A DNA stretch of 64,000 nt from Triglochin maritima. Lineage: Eukaryota > Streptophyta > Magnoliopsida > Alismatales > Juncaginaceae. The position numbers were made by a program, and so were the translations under genes. Positions 33,733-44,953 of this stretch are shown in pieces. Under the pieces are notes generated by a model that made no database searches, was not told where the DNA came from, and saw only the letters and a program-made list of their open reading frames with translations. The stretch spans positions 14,104,501-14,168,500 of the forward strand of contig OY821770.1 in NCBI GenBank assembly GCA_963682175.1, written 5' to 3'. Each line of letters opens with the position of its first letter. Positions within the stretch are counted from its first letter, which is position 1.

Positions 33733-35857
33733 TGTTGTATTTCATGTTTAATTATGCATGTATATTTTTCGAATTTTTTATGCATAATAAGGATCAATTA
33801 CAATTTTCTACGATTTATTTCATGCATGCATCGGTTTGTTTTAATAACTAGTTTCAAAACTTATTAAAACAAACATGGGTTCCGAAATTCATACCTAGAA
33901 GTTCTCTAAAACTTCTTGATGATCCGGAGATGCTGAAGAAGATGATCGTCGCTTCCCGTTGCGCCGGATGCCTCCGAGTGTTCACCGAAACCCTAAACAA
34001 GGTTGGAGAGAAAGGAGCTAGCCAATCAATCTCCAAATAAGCTTAAAATCTAGCTACAAACCCCTTCCTTAATCTCTGAGATTTCTCCTTCCAAAGACTT
34101 AGAAAACTAAGAGGATTTTCGTGGATTTTCGTGGTGAATTAGGAGAGAATATTTAGCAAACTTCTTACATAATTAAGGAGAATAAGGACCTATTTATAGA
34201 CTTCAATCTTACTCTCAATCATGGTTATTCTTAAGCCACGAATTCTTGACATTTTCTCTCACAAACTAATTCCATAATGCATTATATGCACCCACAAAAC
34301 GTTTGACCAAGTTTGGAGCTAATCCAACCATTGATCAAATTAATCTCTTAATTATCAAAGGCAGAAAATCGATCGGGACTCGGTCTACCGAGACATACTC
34401 GGTTAACCGAATATGTCACGTTCGGATTTTCGTGCACTTGACGGATGACCGATTCTTAAGGAGAAAAATTCTTCTTTAACCGTTCGGACGAATTCGCGTC
34501 TTTGACCGAGTGTCATTCGGTTAACCGAAAATATCGGAACTGGACATTGTTCGGTCGACCGTTTCTGGTTCGGTATACCGACCCAGAGTTCCAGGCACTT
34601 TGGTCAAGTTCGGTCAATCAACTTGACCATCCGTTCCACGTTCGGTTGACCGATCTACAGATCCTTCGGTCGACCGAACCTTAACGGATTACCGAACTTC
34701 TACCTGATTTTGCCTTTTCAAATTTTGGATTTATTTCCAACAAAATTTGAACTTTAGGGGTTTCAGCAAATTCACAACTTATGCAATATATTATCCTATG
34801 CAATAATAAATTATTGCACCCCATAATATATGCATCTCATATGAATTTATCATGATTCTAATTATGTTATATATAACATAATTGATTTTACTTGTTCATC
34901 ACATGTGTCATATTTTCTATAAGAAACCCGACACATCATATGAATTAAAATCAAGCTTCTTGTTTTCCGGTTTTTGCGGTGTGACCTATGGAAGGATCTA
35001 AACTAAGTTGGCAGTGATATTAAGAGCTTAATATCACTAGCTATAAGCAGTATCTAGCTACACATTATAGCTCCCAATTAGTTAGATGTCTTAATTCCAC
35101 TCGAACCAAAACCCGATCCATTTAGTGATGGAGTGCACCACTTGTGTCTGTCCCTTGCCTCATGATATTAAGAATACACACAAAGTAGTATTGTGTCATC
35201 TTTGTATTAGTATCCATTTCTTGAGCTCTTTAAGCTAGTTATAAATATGTGACTTAACTCAAATCACATTGTGCACATTATAACTTTGTTTTATCAAGGG
35301 GCCCACTAATATCATCACTCAATTAAGAGGGGCAATGATAGTCTTTTGACTAACTATCTTCTCTAACAAAAGTTGTACTTAACCAACCAATGTCTTTACA
35401 CTACACTTATTGATAGCTCAAGACACTAATCTAATTAAGCATTCCTTAAGTGATTGGATATAAGTCTCATATCAAAGGAACGAAGACACAGTAAAATATT
35501 AATGACACAGAAACACATTTCTATAATATTTTACTTATTAGGTCTATTCAGTATACAAAAGTAATATTTTCCTCTTTTGCATACCCGTGTCGTCAATCAC
35601 TTGTAGAGCTACAATGATCTATGACCAACACGACAATCTTAACTCGGTAATTAATGTCCCATGTTAATTACCATGATTGCGAATATCTTTTATTTTATGT
35701 AAACCAATATCTTTTAGAGCTCTACTGTTAAGGACCAAGAGTCTCTTCCTTAACACTTCTAAAAGACGAATAACATAAACAAAGAACAAAATGATTTCTT
35801 ATTCAATTCATAATAATTGACATTTAAAAGTAAAACTTTTAGAACACGTTCCCTTCA
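33733..35857 (-). mobile_element. Solo LTR related to the Copia element at 10158-19567
   Basis: 2,125 bp with perfect duplication ATGAG at 33728-33732 and 35858-35862. About 34960-35857 (the first ~900 bp of the LTR on the minus strand) is almost identical to the Copia LTRs at 10158 and 17525. The rest is much more diverged, including the palindrome region. The minus-strand TATA box (CTATAAATAG) is near 34190-34200. No internal sequence is present, so it arose by LTR recombination. Confidence 0.92.
34370..34690. repeat. Diverged palindrome array with TTAA-core variants
   Basis: Two exact GGTCGACC cores (near 34554 and 34668) sit among variants: TCGGTTAACCGA at 34399-34410, TTCGGTTAACCGAA at 34516-34529, CGGTCTACCG, CGGTATACCG and CGGTTGACCG. 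The position within the LTR matches the array of the 10158 Copia. Confidence 0.85.
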
Positions 35858-35862
35858 ATGAG

Positions 35863-36668
35863 GACCAAGGAAGGGAAATGGGAAGCTTGAGTCGGCCGAT
35901 GGCGACAAAAATGAACGGTGAGGGAGAAACTATGGGTCAAGACGATCAACGGAGAAACGGAATTAGGGAACGACAATATTGGTTTGAAAGGTGGTCGTTG
36001 GGGGTACCACATCTTTCGTAAAAAAAGGGTGTGGTATGAATGTAATTCAACCCGGTTGCAATGTCAATGTTCCAGGGGGAAACAAAGAAGCTGCAAAAAG
36101 CACCATTTTCTTAGCTTCAATGGGTAGTGTACCCATGTGAGACCGGGATTACGAAGCTTTTAGCAAGAAAGCCGAAAGGCTCTTTCCTGTTTGGATGAAT
36201 TATGGAGCTACAGTGATGGTGCACCAAATGCCCCCTAGACGCCAGATATACTGTCAAGACAAAGTGATTTGGACACGTGATCATACCGAGTATCAGACCA
36301 GATACTACAAGTAGTGTGTTTTTGTACAATTTCATTTTAGCTTTGTAGGCTAATGTTTCTTGTTGCACATTTTGTTCTCATTTTTTATGATAAATTAATA
36401 TTAAAACCATTATTGCGTAAATTTTACAACCTAATTATGTTGGCTCAAATTTCAATCATATAAAATATCAAAAATTCAAAGGTTAAGAATATATATTTTT
36501 AGATGATCAACTAAGCTAACTTTGCTAGCACTTCGTTGCTCTAGAATTTTGGAACATAAAACGTATCCCAATTTATAGTAATTTTTCTTTTATCTTCCTT
36601 TACCTTTACAACACATAAAAAATGTCAGTTACCTAATCAAGTACACCCAAATAGGAAAATTATGTGTG
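35863..36668. other. Intergenic, no feature recognised
   Basis: Short frames only. Right flank of the solo LTR insertion site. Confidence 0.4.
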
Positions 36669-36676
36669 GACTCAAC

Positions 36677-37002
36677 TAGGATTCAGCAGAAACCGGTTTG
36701 GAGTTTTCCCGAATTCTGGTTCGATCGAATATATTTATATATATTTTATTTTTTACCTAATATTTTTGCATTTACTTAAGTTTTATAATATAATTTTCAA
36801 CTAATCTACAAGTTATTATAAGTAATAATACCGTTTGGGACAATAATTAACCATATCTTTTCATTAATTAAAAATACTAATTAATGTATTTTTAGTAAAT
36901 AAAATTTAATAAAAATGACTTCCGGTCTGAATCGGTTTGGTCTTCGGTCCTTGGATTTTATAAGTTCGGGTTTTGGTCCGGTATGACCGATGCTCAACCC
37001 TA
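36677..37002. mobile_element. hAT MITE (326 bp)
   Basis: The left end TAGGATTCAGCA and the right end, read inward as TAGGGTTGAGCA, are imperfect TIRs. They are flanked by a perfect 8-bp duplication, GACTCAAC, at 36669-36676 and 37003-37010. Subterminal CGGTTTGG/GGTCCGGT motifs occur at both ends and the centre is AT-rich and non-coding. Size, duplication length and TIR form mark a non-autonomous hAT element, of a different family from the one at 8919-20536. Confidence 0.85.
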
Positions 37003-37010
37003 GACTCAAC

Positions 37011-38425
37011 AAAAATAAAAATAAAATGTGTGGACTCTCGTAGTTGAACCAAATATAATTTTAAACCTTGATACCCAATTAAGAATTCTAAATGATTTTT
37101 TTCTACTTCTAAAATTGGTACAATGCATTGAAATTAAATATACTCCGATATACCAACTGGGTTCGAATATATGGCCTCAAAGCATATTTTCCTTAGAGAT
37201 CATCGGTTAAGCTACACCACAGGTGTGAAGTCTAATGTGATTTCGCTAACCCTAATTAAACCGTAATTAACCTTAACGACCCTAGAGTTGGAAGTGGGAG
37301 TTGAAATCCAAGCAATCGGTCGCAGAAGAGAAGGATCTTTCTTTCAATTCACGTGCAAAGATTCCGTAAAAGCAACCGACCACTCCTTCCTTTCTTTCCA
37401 CACAAAACTTTTACTCCACCGTTGCGTACAAAACACAAACGACTCCACCGCTGCTTGCATTTAAACCCGCACTTGGACTCACGGCATCCTATGCTATTGC
37501 ACCCGTAGGGACCCATCTGAGCCGTTCATTTTTATCCGACGGATGTCATCCCCCGCCGCACTGGGGTCGGGGTTCCGAGGAACCCGAGGCGGGGTATCCA
37601 ATCTACATACGTTGTCGGGTACTTCTTGTATAGCTGCAATTCAGATATTCCGTTTACCATTTCGTTTTTTGAAATAATTATTTATTTGTTTATGATTTTT
37701 TGTTCCACGTGCCAAATTTAGTAATTTATCACGTTACTACCTCGAAGCATAGTTAGGAAGAGTTCAACGCAAAATTTTAGTATTAAGACCTTACAACCTT
37801 ATTTGCTCAGGAGTTTGAGTAGATACGATCGATGTACATCCGATTACTAACATCCCGGCTTTACTAATTGGTATCCCATAGTAAAGGTAATGATATATAA
37901 AAAATAAAAAATTATAGTATTGGTGCAAAAATAAATTCCAATGGTATACCGTTGTTCTACTACTTTACGATCAAACACCGCCTTATATTAATATTTTGCT
38001 CGAGTCATCATTAAAGAATGCTTTTGCACTTATGGCAATGCAATACCGAATGAAAGAATTGTTAGTTAAGTACACATCTGAACCGTAATCTACCTATTCT
38101 TAAAAAATAAAAAAGTACACATATGAAGTTATGAACTACTGTTGCACATCTGAGTTTTTTTTTGTTGAACAGATAATGACATCTACGAATTGGTCATATG
38201 AACTCATATCGTTCAATTTGAATTTTTTTCCCTTTGATTCGACGTGCATTTGCTAAGATGTGATAACATGTTAAGAAATACCAAGCTTAGAGATCTTACC
38301 TGTTTTCTTAGAGTAAACTCAATCAAGGTAATAAGGTTGCAAGTTTGAATATTAAAAGTGACTTAACAATTCTTCCTCGTACCCCCTATTCCAGATGTTG
38401 TAGGTCTATATATATTCGCCGTGGG
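37011..38425. other. Intergenic, no gene recognised
   Basis: A GC-richer patch at about 37430-37610 with a GGGGTTCCGAGGAACCC near-palindrome stands out from AT-rich DNA. Otherwise nothing recognisable. Confidence 0.4.
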
Positions 38426-38430
38426 TAAAC

Positions 38431-40340
38431 TGTAATAACCTAATCTAAAACATCTTAATTAACTAAACCTAAACCTAATTAACCTAATCTAATCCTGGAA
38501 TAGTGTAGCATGAGGTGTTGATTTAGGATTGGATGAGGTGGAGGTTGGATAAGAATTGGTTTGCCTATAAATTGGAAGGTAAGGTTAATAAAACGTTTTC
38601 TTTTCCTTTTCAACAACCAGAGCTTGAGAGAAGAGGTTAGAGAGAAGAAGAAGAAGGAGGTGAAGAAGAAGAGGAGAAGAAGTGAAGAAAGAGAAGAAGA
38701 AGTGGAGTGAAGTGGTGCAAGCTTGGGAGGCTTCTTCACTCGACCAAAAGGTATGCCAAATCTTCATTATAACTCACTTGTGCCTTGTGAGTGTTGGGGA
38801 TCGACGTTGGTGTCGAATTCCCCGTCGGAATTCAACCAATTCAGAGGTTGAAGACGACGATCGGTCGACCGGTGCCTGTGGGCAGTCGACCGATCCTATT
38901 ATTATATTGATGTTTACCCGCGAACGGTCGAACGATGTCGTTAGACGGTCGACCGTTATGCCAGATTTGTGCGGGAAAAAGGGGATATGCTGTTATCGGT
39001 CGAACGGGACCACTTAGCCGGTCGACCGAATAACGATGAGAATGGGTCGGTTGGGGATTTTGACTTATTAAACGGTCGAACGTCCTTTACCTTGTTCGAC
39101 CGATCCATTCGATGCTAAGTCGGTTGGGAGCTTTGACCATCAAAACGGTCGACCGCTCTTTAACTCTCGGTCGACCGACTGAGCATTTAATTAAGCGGTA
39201 GAGTGCTTGTGTTGTTTCGGTCGAACTGTATTTCAGTTCCGGTCGACCGAACGAGACTTGAGCAAAATATTGAAAGTCCTGTTATCGGTCGAACGGCCCC
39301 TTGGTTCGACCGATCGGATATATATATTATATAAAATGGTATAGCGTAGACCTTCCAAACGGTCGACCGCTAGATGACTTTTGTTCGACCGATTGGTCGG
39401 TAATTCGGTTGGCGTGGTTCGACCGGTAGATTTGTTTGTACAGTACTGTGTACTGTGTGGGGGACCGGTCGACCGGTGTGCTTGTAGCGGTCGACCGATC
39501 TGCCGCAGGTTGGTGGATTTATCCACACGCGATCCGTCGATGTCAGGTCGACTACCGGCTCCGAGGCGACGGTTGATTACCGGCTTTGAGAGCTACGGAT
39601 TTCACCTTCGACGAAGGCGTATTATTGTTGTACCTTTTTCCTCTCTTACCGAGCGGGGTGTGAGGGATGTGTACCGTAAACCTTGGGCAGTTTGCGAGGG
39701 TTTAGCGGTAGGCCGAGGATGTTCCGGCAGGGTGCGCGCTAGGCGACTCTTGGGGGAGCAGTGGCTGTCGTCTGACCCGAGTTGTGTATTCGGCGGGCTG
39801 ACTCGCTCTTTGGGTGCGGCGTGTACCAGGGGTTCCTTCCTGCACTTTTTGGGGAGCAGTGGTGTCGACTGACCCTTGTGAGGCAGCGGTGGACTGACTT
39901 GACCCTAGTGGCAGGAGTGGTTCAGTGCCGCGGAGGCGGTGAGGGCATTATTGTGGGCCCGAGGCGGATGGTCATGTGCATAGCATTGCATTGTCTTTAA
40001 TTCCTTTTTATATTTTAGGAGGTTTGGTATACGGGGTTCCTGCAGGGAACTCAGGCATGTTTGTTTGTTTGCATTTCAGGTAGCGAGCAGGGTTAGAGTT
40101 TGAGGTGGTGACCGAGGACGGTGCCCCCGAGATCAGATCCTGTAGTTGTCAGTTTCTTTCTTTTGAGGTGATTACATATTGTATAGCTTTGGTCGTAATC
40201 ACAGTCAGTTTGTATATTTGACTTCCACGTGGATCATATTATATTATATATGTTGGTTTGTTTCCCGTGACGTGCCCAGTGCTGACCGTTGACGGTCTTT
40301 ATTATTGTTTAAATTTTCCGCTGTTTTCGGGTACGTTACA
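38431..40340 (+). repeat. 5' LTR of the Gypsy element
   Basis: 1,910 bp, TGTAATAACC...GTTACA. Possible TATA boxes are CTATAAATT near 38564-38572 and TTATATAAAA at about 39327-39336. I cannot tell which is used. A GAA-rich stretch lies at 38640-38705. LTR frames up to 163 codons are identical in all copies because the copies are young, and are not evidence of coding. Confidence 0.97.
38862..39505. repeat. CGGTCGACCG palindrome array in the Gypsy 5' LTR
   Basis: Nine exact GGTCGACC cores alternate with half-site pairs (CGGTCGAACG, then TTCGACCG) over ~640 bp. The phrase CTGTTATCGGTCGA occurs at 38990-39003 and 39279-39292, identical to the one in the Copia LTR at 10958-10971. The 3' LTR repeats the array at about 45385-46028. 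Confidence 0.92.
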
Positions 40341-40343
40341 ATT

Positions 40344-40355
40344 TGGTATCAGAGC
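40344..40355 (+). promoter_or_regulatory. Primer binding site, tRNA-iMet
   Basis: TGGTATCAGAGC three bases after the 5' LTR. The same priming tRNA is used by the Copia elements here. Confidence 0.95.
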
Positions 40356-40463
40356 GTTGATCTCGGCGTACTTGTCTAAAGAAACCACCTTTGAGTTAGG
40401 AGTTAGGTCTAGAGGATCATGCATGCACAGATTATATTGATATTGTCTTGTTTCCTTTGGCAG

Positions 40464-43400
40464 ATGCCTCCTAGACGGGGGAAGGCGGTTGCCCATACTC
40501 GCGGTGAGAGTGAGACTGCGAGGGATGAGGCTTGGGAGGATGAGCGTCGGACGTTGTTCGATACGGTCGGACGTCTGACAGAGATGCTACAGCAGCAGAC
40601 AGCACAGACTGGGCAGACGGGGACTGGTGCTATGCATGACCGGTTTATGCGCCAGCATCCGCCTACCTTTCTGGGGCAGTACGACGCAGAGGCTGCGGAG
40701 GAGTGGATCTTCATGATGCAGAAGATCTTCAGTGCTATTGGTTGTCCTCCAGAGGCGAGAGTGGGCTTGGCTACTTATGTTTTGGGCGGTGCTGCGTCCA
40801 ACTGGTGGAGGTCCACATCTGCAGTGGTGTTTGCGGACAGAGATGATATAGCCTGGGAGGAGTTCGTTGGCGAGTTCAACGAGCAGTATTTTCCGCAGCA
40901 TGTCCAGGATGCGAAGAGGGAGGAGTTTCTGAGTCTTCAGCAGAGAGACATGACTTTGGCAGGCTACATCGGGAAGTTCAACGCCCTAGAGCGTTACTGT
41001 CCCGAGATGTATCTTACACAGGAGCAGAGGGCAGGGAAGTTCGTCCGAGGGCTCCGAAAGCAGTTGAGGACGAAGGTGCTGACACACATGCCGAGCACGT
41101 TGGCCGATGCAGTGAAGAGTGCCTCTGTTCTTGATCGTGACTACAGGGAGAACTACCAGGATGAGAGGAGGCCATCAGGTAGGTTCTCTGGGAGGCCAGG
41201 AGGTCAGACTGGAGGGAATCCGGGCAAGAGGCCCCGATACGAGGGAGCAGGAGTTGCAGTACCACGACCAGAGCCTTGTGGTACTTGTGGGAGGTTTCAC
41301 TCCGGGCCGTGCTTCACCCCCGGAGCATGTCATGGGTGTGGCCAGCTGGGTCACTTTATCAGGAGCTGTCCGAGCCGAGGAGCTGGGCCGAGCAGACCAC
41401 CGGGTTTACCCGCACCAGGCAGAGGAGGAGGCGGAGGTAGACCACCTTTCAGACCCCAGCAGGGGCAGCGCACTGGCAGAGTTTTCACCATCCAGGCAGA
41501 GGAGGCTCGGGATGGAGGCGCTGTCGTGGAAGGTACACTTCTTGTCGCAGGTTCAGTAGCTAGGGTGTTATTTGATTGTGGCGCGACACACTCGTTCATC
41601 TCAGAGCGATTTGCGGGAGTGTTGGGCTGTACCCTTGCGATGTTGACTGCTACTTTGGAGGTCAGCACACCCCTGGGTCTGGTGGGCACTGTGGGGAGAT
41701 TTGTCCCCGGCGCCACGGTTGTTTCGGGAGATCAGGAGTTTCCGGCAGACCTGGTCTTGCTACCGATGGAGGACTTTGATGTCATACTTGGGATGGATTG
41801 GCTGTCCCAATATGATGTTCGAGTCTTGTGCCGTGAGAAGAAGATTTTGATCCCGAGGAAGGGTTTGCCTGATATTCTGATTAGAGGGATCAGAAGCAGA
41901 GGGGGTCGCATTATTGTATCTGCTGTGAGAGCTCAGAGACTGTTACAGCAGGGATGTGCAGCTTTTCTGGCGACACTTGTAGTTGCGGAGGCAGAGTCCC
42001 AGAGGCTAGAGGACATTGAGGTGGTGCAGGAGTTCGCGGATGTTTTTCCAGCGGAGATTCCAGGTTTACCACCACACCGAGAGTTGGAGTTCGGCATTGA
42101 GTTGGTAGCTGGCACTACACCACAGTCGAAGGCTCCATACCGGATGGCACCTGCTGAGTTGACAGAGTTGAAGAAGCAGTTGCAGGAGTTGATGGACTCT
42201 GGATTTATCAGACCGAGCGTCTCGCCTTGGGGTGCACCAGTTTTGTTTGTGAAGAAGAAGGACGGATCCTTGAGGATGTGCATAGACTACAGGATGCTGA
42301 ACCAGGTGATGGTGAAGAATAGGTATCCCTTACCTAGGATTGAGGATCTCTTTGACCAGCTGCAGTCAGCGAAGGTTTTCTCGAAGATTGACCTGCGTTC
42401 AGGATATCACCAGTTGAGGATCCGAGATGAGGACATCCAGAAGACAGCCTTCAGGACGAGATATGGACACTATGAGTTCTTGGTGATGCCATTTGGATTG
42501 ACGAATGCTCCGGCAGCGTTCATGGATCTGATGCACCGGACATTCAGGCAGTATATTGATATATTTGTGATTGTCTTTGTGGATGACATTTTGATCTATT
42601 CACCAGATGTGGAGCAGCACAGAGAGCATCTGAGGATTGTACTCAGCATCTTGAGGGCTCAGCAGTTATATGCTAAGTTCTCAAAGTGCGAGTTTTGGTT
42701 GGACAGAGTGGCATTCCTCGGACACATTGTATCGGCAGAGGGGATATCAGTGGATCCGGCGAAGGTAGAGGCGGTGACACAGTGGAGGACCCCTACGAGC
42801 GTGACAGAGATTAGGAGCTTTGTTGGACTGGCGGGTTATTACCGTCGCTTCATCAAAGACTTCTCGAGATTGGCAGTACCACTGACAGCTCTGACGCAGA
42901 AGGGAGTCACTTTTGTTTGGTCGCAGAAGTGCGAGGACAGCTTTCAGGAGCTGAAGAGACTGTTGACCACAGCACCAGTTTTATCATTGCCGAGTGGCAC
43001 GGGTGGATTCGTGATTTATAGCGACGCTTCAGGTGTTGGCTTAGGATGTGTACTTATGCAGCACGGGAGGGTGATCGCATACGCATCCAGACAGCTGAAG
43101 GTCCATGAGAGGAATTACCCGACACATGATTTGGAGTTAGCAGCAGTGGTTCACGCACTGAAGACCTGGAGACACTATCTTTATGGCGAGCAGTTCGAGG
43201 TGTTTACAGATCATCAGAGTCTGAAGTACCTGTTCTCGCAGAAGGAGCTGAATATGAGGCAGCGCAGATGGCTTGAGTTCATTAAGGACTATGACTTCAC
43301 TATCTCTTACCATCCGGGGAAGGCGAACACTGTTGCAGACGCTTTGAGCCAGAAGGTGGAGGTATCAGTAGCAGGCCTATGTATTCAGGAGTGGAGACTG

Positions 43401-43820
43401 CTAGAGTCCTTGGCAGAGTGGAGGCCATTTGCTGATAGCTCTGAGGGCGCAGTGATTGCAGTATTGAGAGTAGAGCCTCAGACAGTATCAGCAGTGATTC
43501 ATGCTCAGACTACAGATGAGGAGTTGAGCAGTTTGTTACAGTTAGCTGCCAGAGATGGGTCAGATTTCAGAGTTGGAGTGGACGGAGGTCTGAGATTCAG
43601 AGATCGTATCTGGGTGCCGAAGACAGAGGACCTGAGACAGGATATCATGGAGGAGGCACACAGATCGAGATATTCCATTCATCCAGGGAGCACCAAGATG
43701 TACAAAGACCTGCAGCGGAACTTCTGGTGGCGAGGTATGAAGAAGGACGTTGCAGACTTCGTGTCGAGGTGTTTGGTCTGTCAGCAGGTGAAGATCGAGC
43801 ACCAGAGACCAGCAGGGTAG
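40464..43820 (+). CDS. Gypsy gag-pol polyprotein, N-terminal part (gag, PR, RT, RNase H, integrase zinc domain)
   Basis: ATG at 40464 (MPPRRGKAV) is chosen over an upstream ATG at 40419, whose 15 extra residues are hydrophobic. It runs 1,118 residues to a TAG at 43818-43820. Order: gag domain with WWRS...W..F...F...YFP blocks; CCHC knuckle [14 protein letters not shown] (41328-41369); aspartic protease with D-C-G-A in place of D-S/T-G-A near 41574; RT with YRMAP and [11 protein letters not shown], and catalytic FVDD at 42576-42587; RNase H ([11 protein letters not shown] near 43015); integrase HHCC zinc domain (H-PGSTKMY...CLVCQQ, to ~43795). The TAG sits where relatives usually have Leu in the GLLQ motif, so one base change (TTG to TAG) explains it. 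The downstream frame stays in register. Confidence 0.9.
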   Translation: MPPRRGKAVAHTRGESETARDEAWEDERRTLFDTVGRLTEMLQQQTAQTGQTGTGAMHDRFMRQHPPTFLGQYDAEAAEEWIFMMQKIFSAIGCPPEARVGLATYVLGGAASNWWRSTSAVVFADRDDIAWEEFVGEFNEQYFPQHVQDAKREEFLSLQQRDMTLAGYIGKFNALERYCPEMYLTQEQRAGKFVRGLRKQLRTKVLTHMPSTLADAVKSASVLDRDYRENYQDERRPSGRFSGRPGGQTGGNPGKRPRYEGAGVAVPRPEPCGTCGRFHSGPCFTPGACHGCGQLGHFIRSCPSRGAGPSRPPGLPAPGRGGGGGRPPFRPQQGQRTGRVFTIQAEEARDGGAVVEGTLLVAGSVARVLFDCGATHSFISERFAGVLGCTLAMLTATLEVSTPLGLVGTVGRFVPGATVVSGDQEFPADLVLLPMEDFDVILGMDWLSQYDVRVLCREKKILIPRKGLPDILIRGIRSRGGRIIVSAVRAQRLLQQGCAAFLATLVVAEAESQRLEDIEVVQEFADVFPAEIPGLPPHRELEFGIELVAGTTPQSKAPYRMAPAELTELKKQLQELMDSGFIRPSVSPWGAPVLFVKKKDGSLRMCIDYRMLNQVMVKNRYPLPRIEDLFDQLQSAKVFSKIDLRSGYHQLRIRDEDIQKTAFRTRYGHYEFLVMPFGLTNAPAAFMDLMHRTFRQYIDIFVIVFVDDILIYSPDVEQHREHLRIVLSILRAQQLYAKFSKCEFWLDRVAFLGHIVSAEGISVDPAKVEAVTQWRTPTSVTEIRSFVGLAGYYRRFIKDFSRLAVPLTALTQKGVTFVWSQKCEDSFQELKRLLTTAPVLSLPSGTGGFVIYSDASGVGLGCVLMQHGRVIAYASRQLKVHERNYPTHDLELAAVVHALKTWRHYLYGEQFEVFTDHQSLKYLFSQKELNMRQRRWLEFIKDYDFTISYHPGKANTVADALSQKVEVSVAGLCIQEWRLLESLAEWRPFADSSEGAVIAVLRVEPQTVSAVIHAQTTDEELSSLLQLAARDGSDFRVGVDGGLRFRDRIWVPKTEDLRQDIMEEAHRSRYSIHPGSTKMYKDLQRNFWWRGMKKDVADFVSRCLVCQQVKIEHQRPAG

Positions 43821-44640
43821 ATGCAGAGGATTGAGTTGCCCGAGTGGAAGTGGGAGCACGTGACGATGGATTTTGTTACGGGGCTACCGAAGACACGGAG
43901 ATTCCACGATGCGATTTGGGTTATAGTCGATCGACTGACCAAGTCGGCGCATTTCTTAGCTATTAAGACCACTCTTGCTCTGGAGGGTCTAGCTAAGTTA
44001 TATATTGAGGAGATTGTCAGACTTCATGGCGTACCAGTCAGTATCATTTCAGACAGAGATCCCAGATTCACTTCGAGATTTTGGGAGAGTCTACACAGAG
44101 CACTGGGGACACGTCTGAAGTTTAGCACAGCTTTCCACCCACAGACAGATGGCCAGTCAGAGCGGACGATACAGACATTGGAGGACATGCTGAGAGCGTG
44201 TACACTTGACTGGGCCGGGCATTGGGATGAGCATTTGCCGTTGATCGAGTTCGCCTACAACAACAGCTACCACTCGAGTATTGGAATGGCACCCTATGAG
44301 GCATTATACGGGAGACCGTGTAGATCGCCGGTATGCTGGAGTGATGTGGGCGAGAGACAGCTAGTTGGACCTGACATTATCCAGTTGTATTCAGAGAAGG
44401 TCGACGTGATTCGGAGACGACTAGCTACGGCGCAGAGTAGGCAGAAGAGTTATGCTGATACGCGGAGGCGTGAGCTGACTTTTGAGGTAGGAGATCATGT
44501 CTTCCTGAAGATCTCGCCTTCCAGAGGGGTGATGAGATTCGGGAAGAAGGGGAAGTTGAGTCCGAGATATGTCGGACCGTTTGAGATATTGGATCGGGTT
44601 GGTGAGGTGGCGTATAGGATTGCTTTACCGCCACAGTTTG
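43821..44640 (+). CDS. Gypsy integrase catalytic core, in frame after the TAG
   Basis: Continues the gag-pol frame directly after the stop. It contains WEHVTMDFVTGLP, the first catalytic Asp in this region, the SDRDPRF second Asp, and the HPQTDGQSERT motif with the catalytic Glu, that is a complete DD35E core. The C-terminal GKKGKLSPRYVGPFEI block follows. This part is made only if the TAG is read through or internal initiation occurs at the ATG at 43821. The frame goes wrong near 44640, where the family sequence continues in another frame. Confidence 0.85.
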
Positions 44641-44904
44641 CAGGACTTCAACGTCTTCCATGTTTCTATGCTGAGGAAGTACGTGGCCGATCCAGCTCAT
44701 GTGATAGAGATATCAGTACCGGAGATCCAGCAGGATTTGTCGTTAGATGAGAGACCAGTAGAGATTGTGGATCAGATGGTACATCAGCTCAGGAGGAGAG
44801 CGATTCCGACGGTGAAAGTCAGGTGGCAGCATCACAGTGTCAGAGAGGCTACCTGGGAGATCGAGGAGGATGTCAGGAAGCAGTATCCAGAGTTGTTTCG
44901 GTGA
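44641..44904 (+). pseudogene. Integrase C-terminus with chromodomain-like region, frameshifted
   Basis: From about 44641 the expected sequence (NVFHVSMLRKYVADP...) is found in the +1 frame. It ends at TGA 44902-44904 after a VEIVDQMVHQLRRR...VKVRWQHHSVREATWE stretch. This is the degenerate chromodomain typical of Tekay/Del chromoviruses, thought to guide integration to heterochromatin. A single small indel near 44636-44650 separates it from the integrase core. Confidence 0.85.
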
Positions 44905-44940
44905 GTCTGTTGTTTCGAATTTCGCGGACGAAATTTCTTT

Positions 44941-44952
44941 AAGGAGGGTAGA
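44941..44952 (+). promoter_or_regulatory. Polypurine tract of the Gypsy element
   Basis: AAGGAGGGTAGA, ending one base before the 3' LTR. Confidence 0.9.
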
Positions 44953-44953
44953 T

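Noticed and set aside
37430..37620. GC-rich patch as a promoter or gene start
   Set aside because: No coding frame, TATA arrangement or known motif supports a gene here.
39381..39872. 163-codon open frame in the Gypsy LTR, present in all three copies
   Set aside because: It runs through the palindrome array and is identical only because the copies are nearly identical. It has no domain and no sign of purifying selection.
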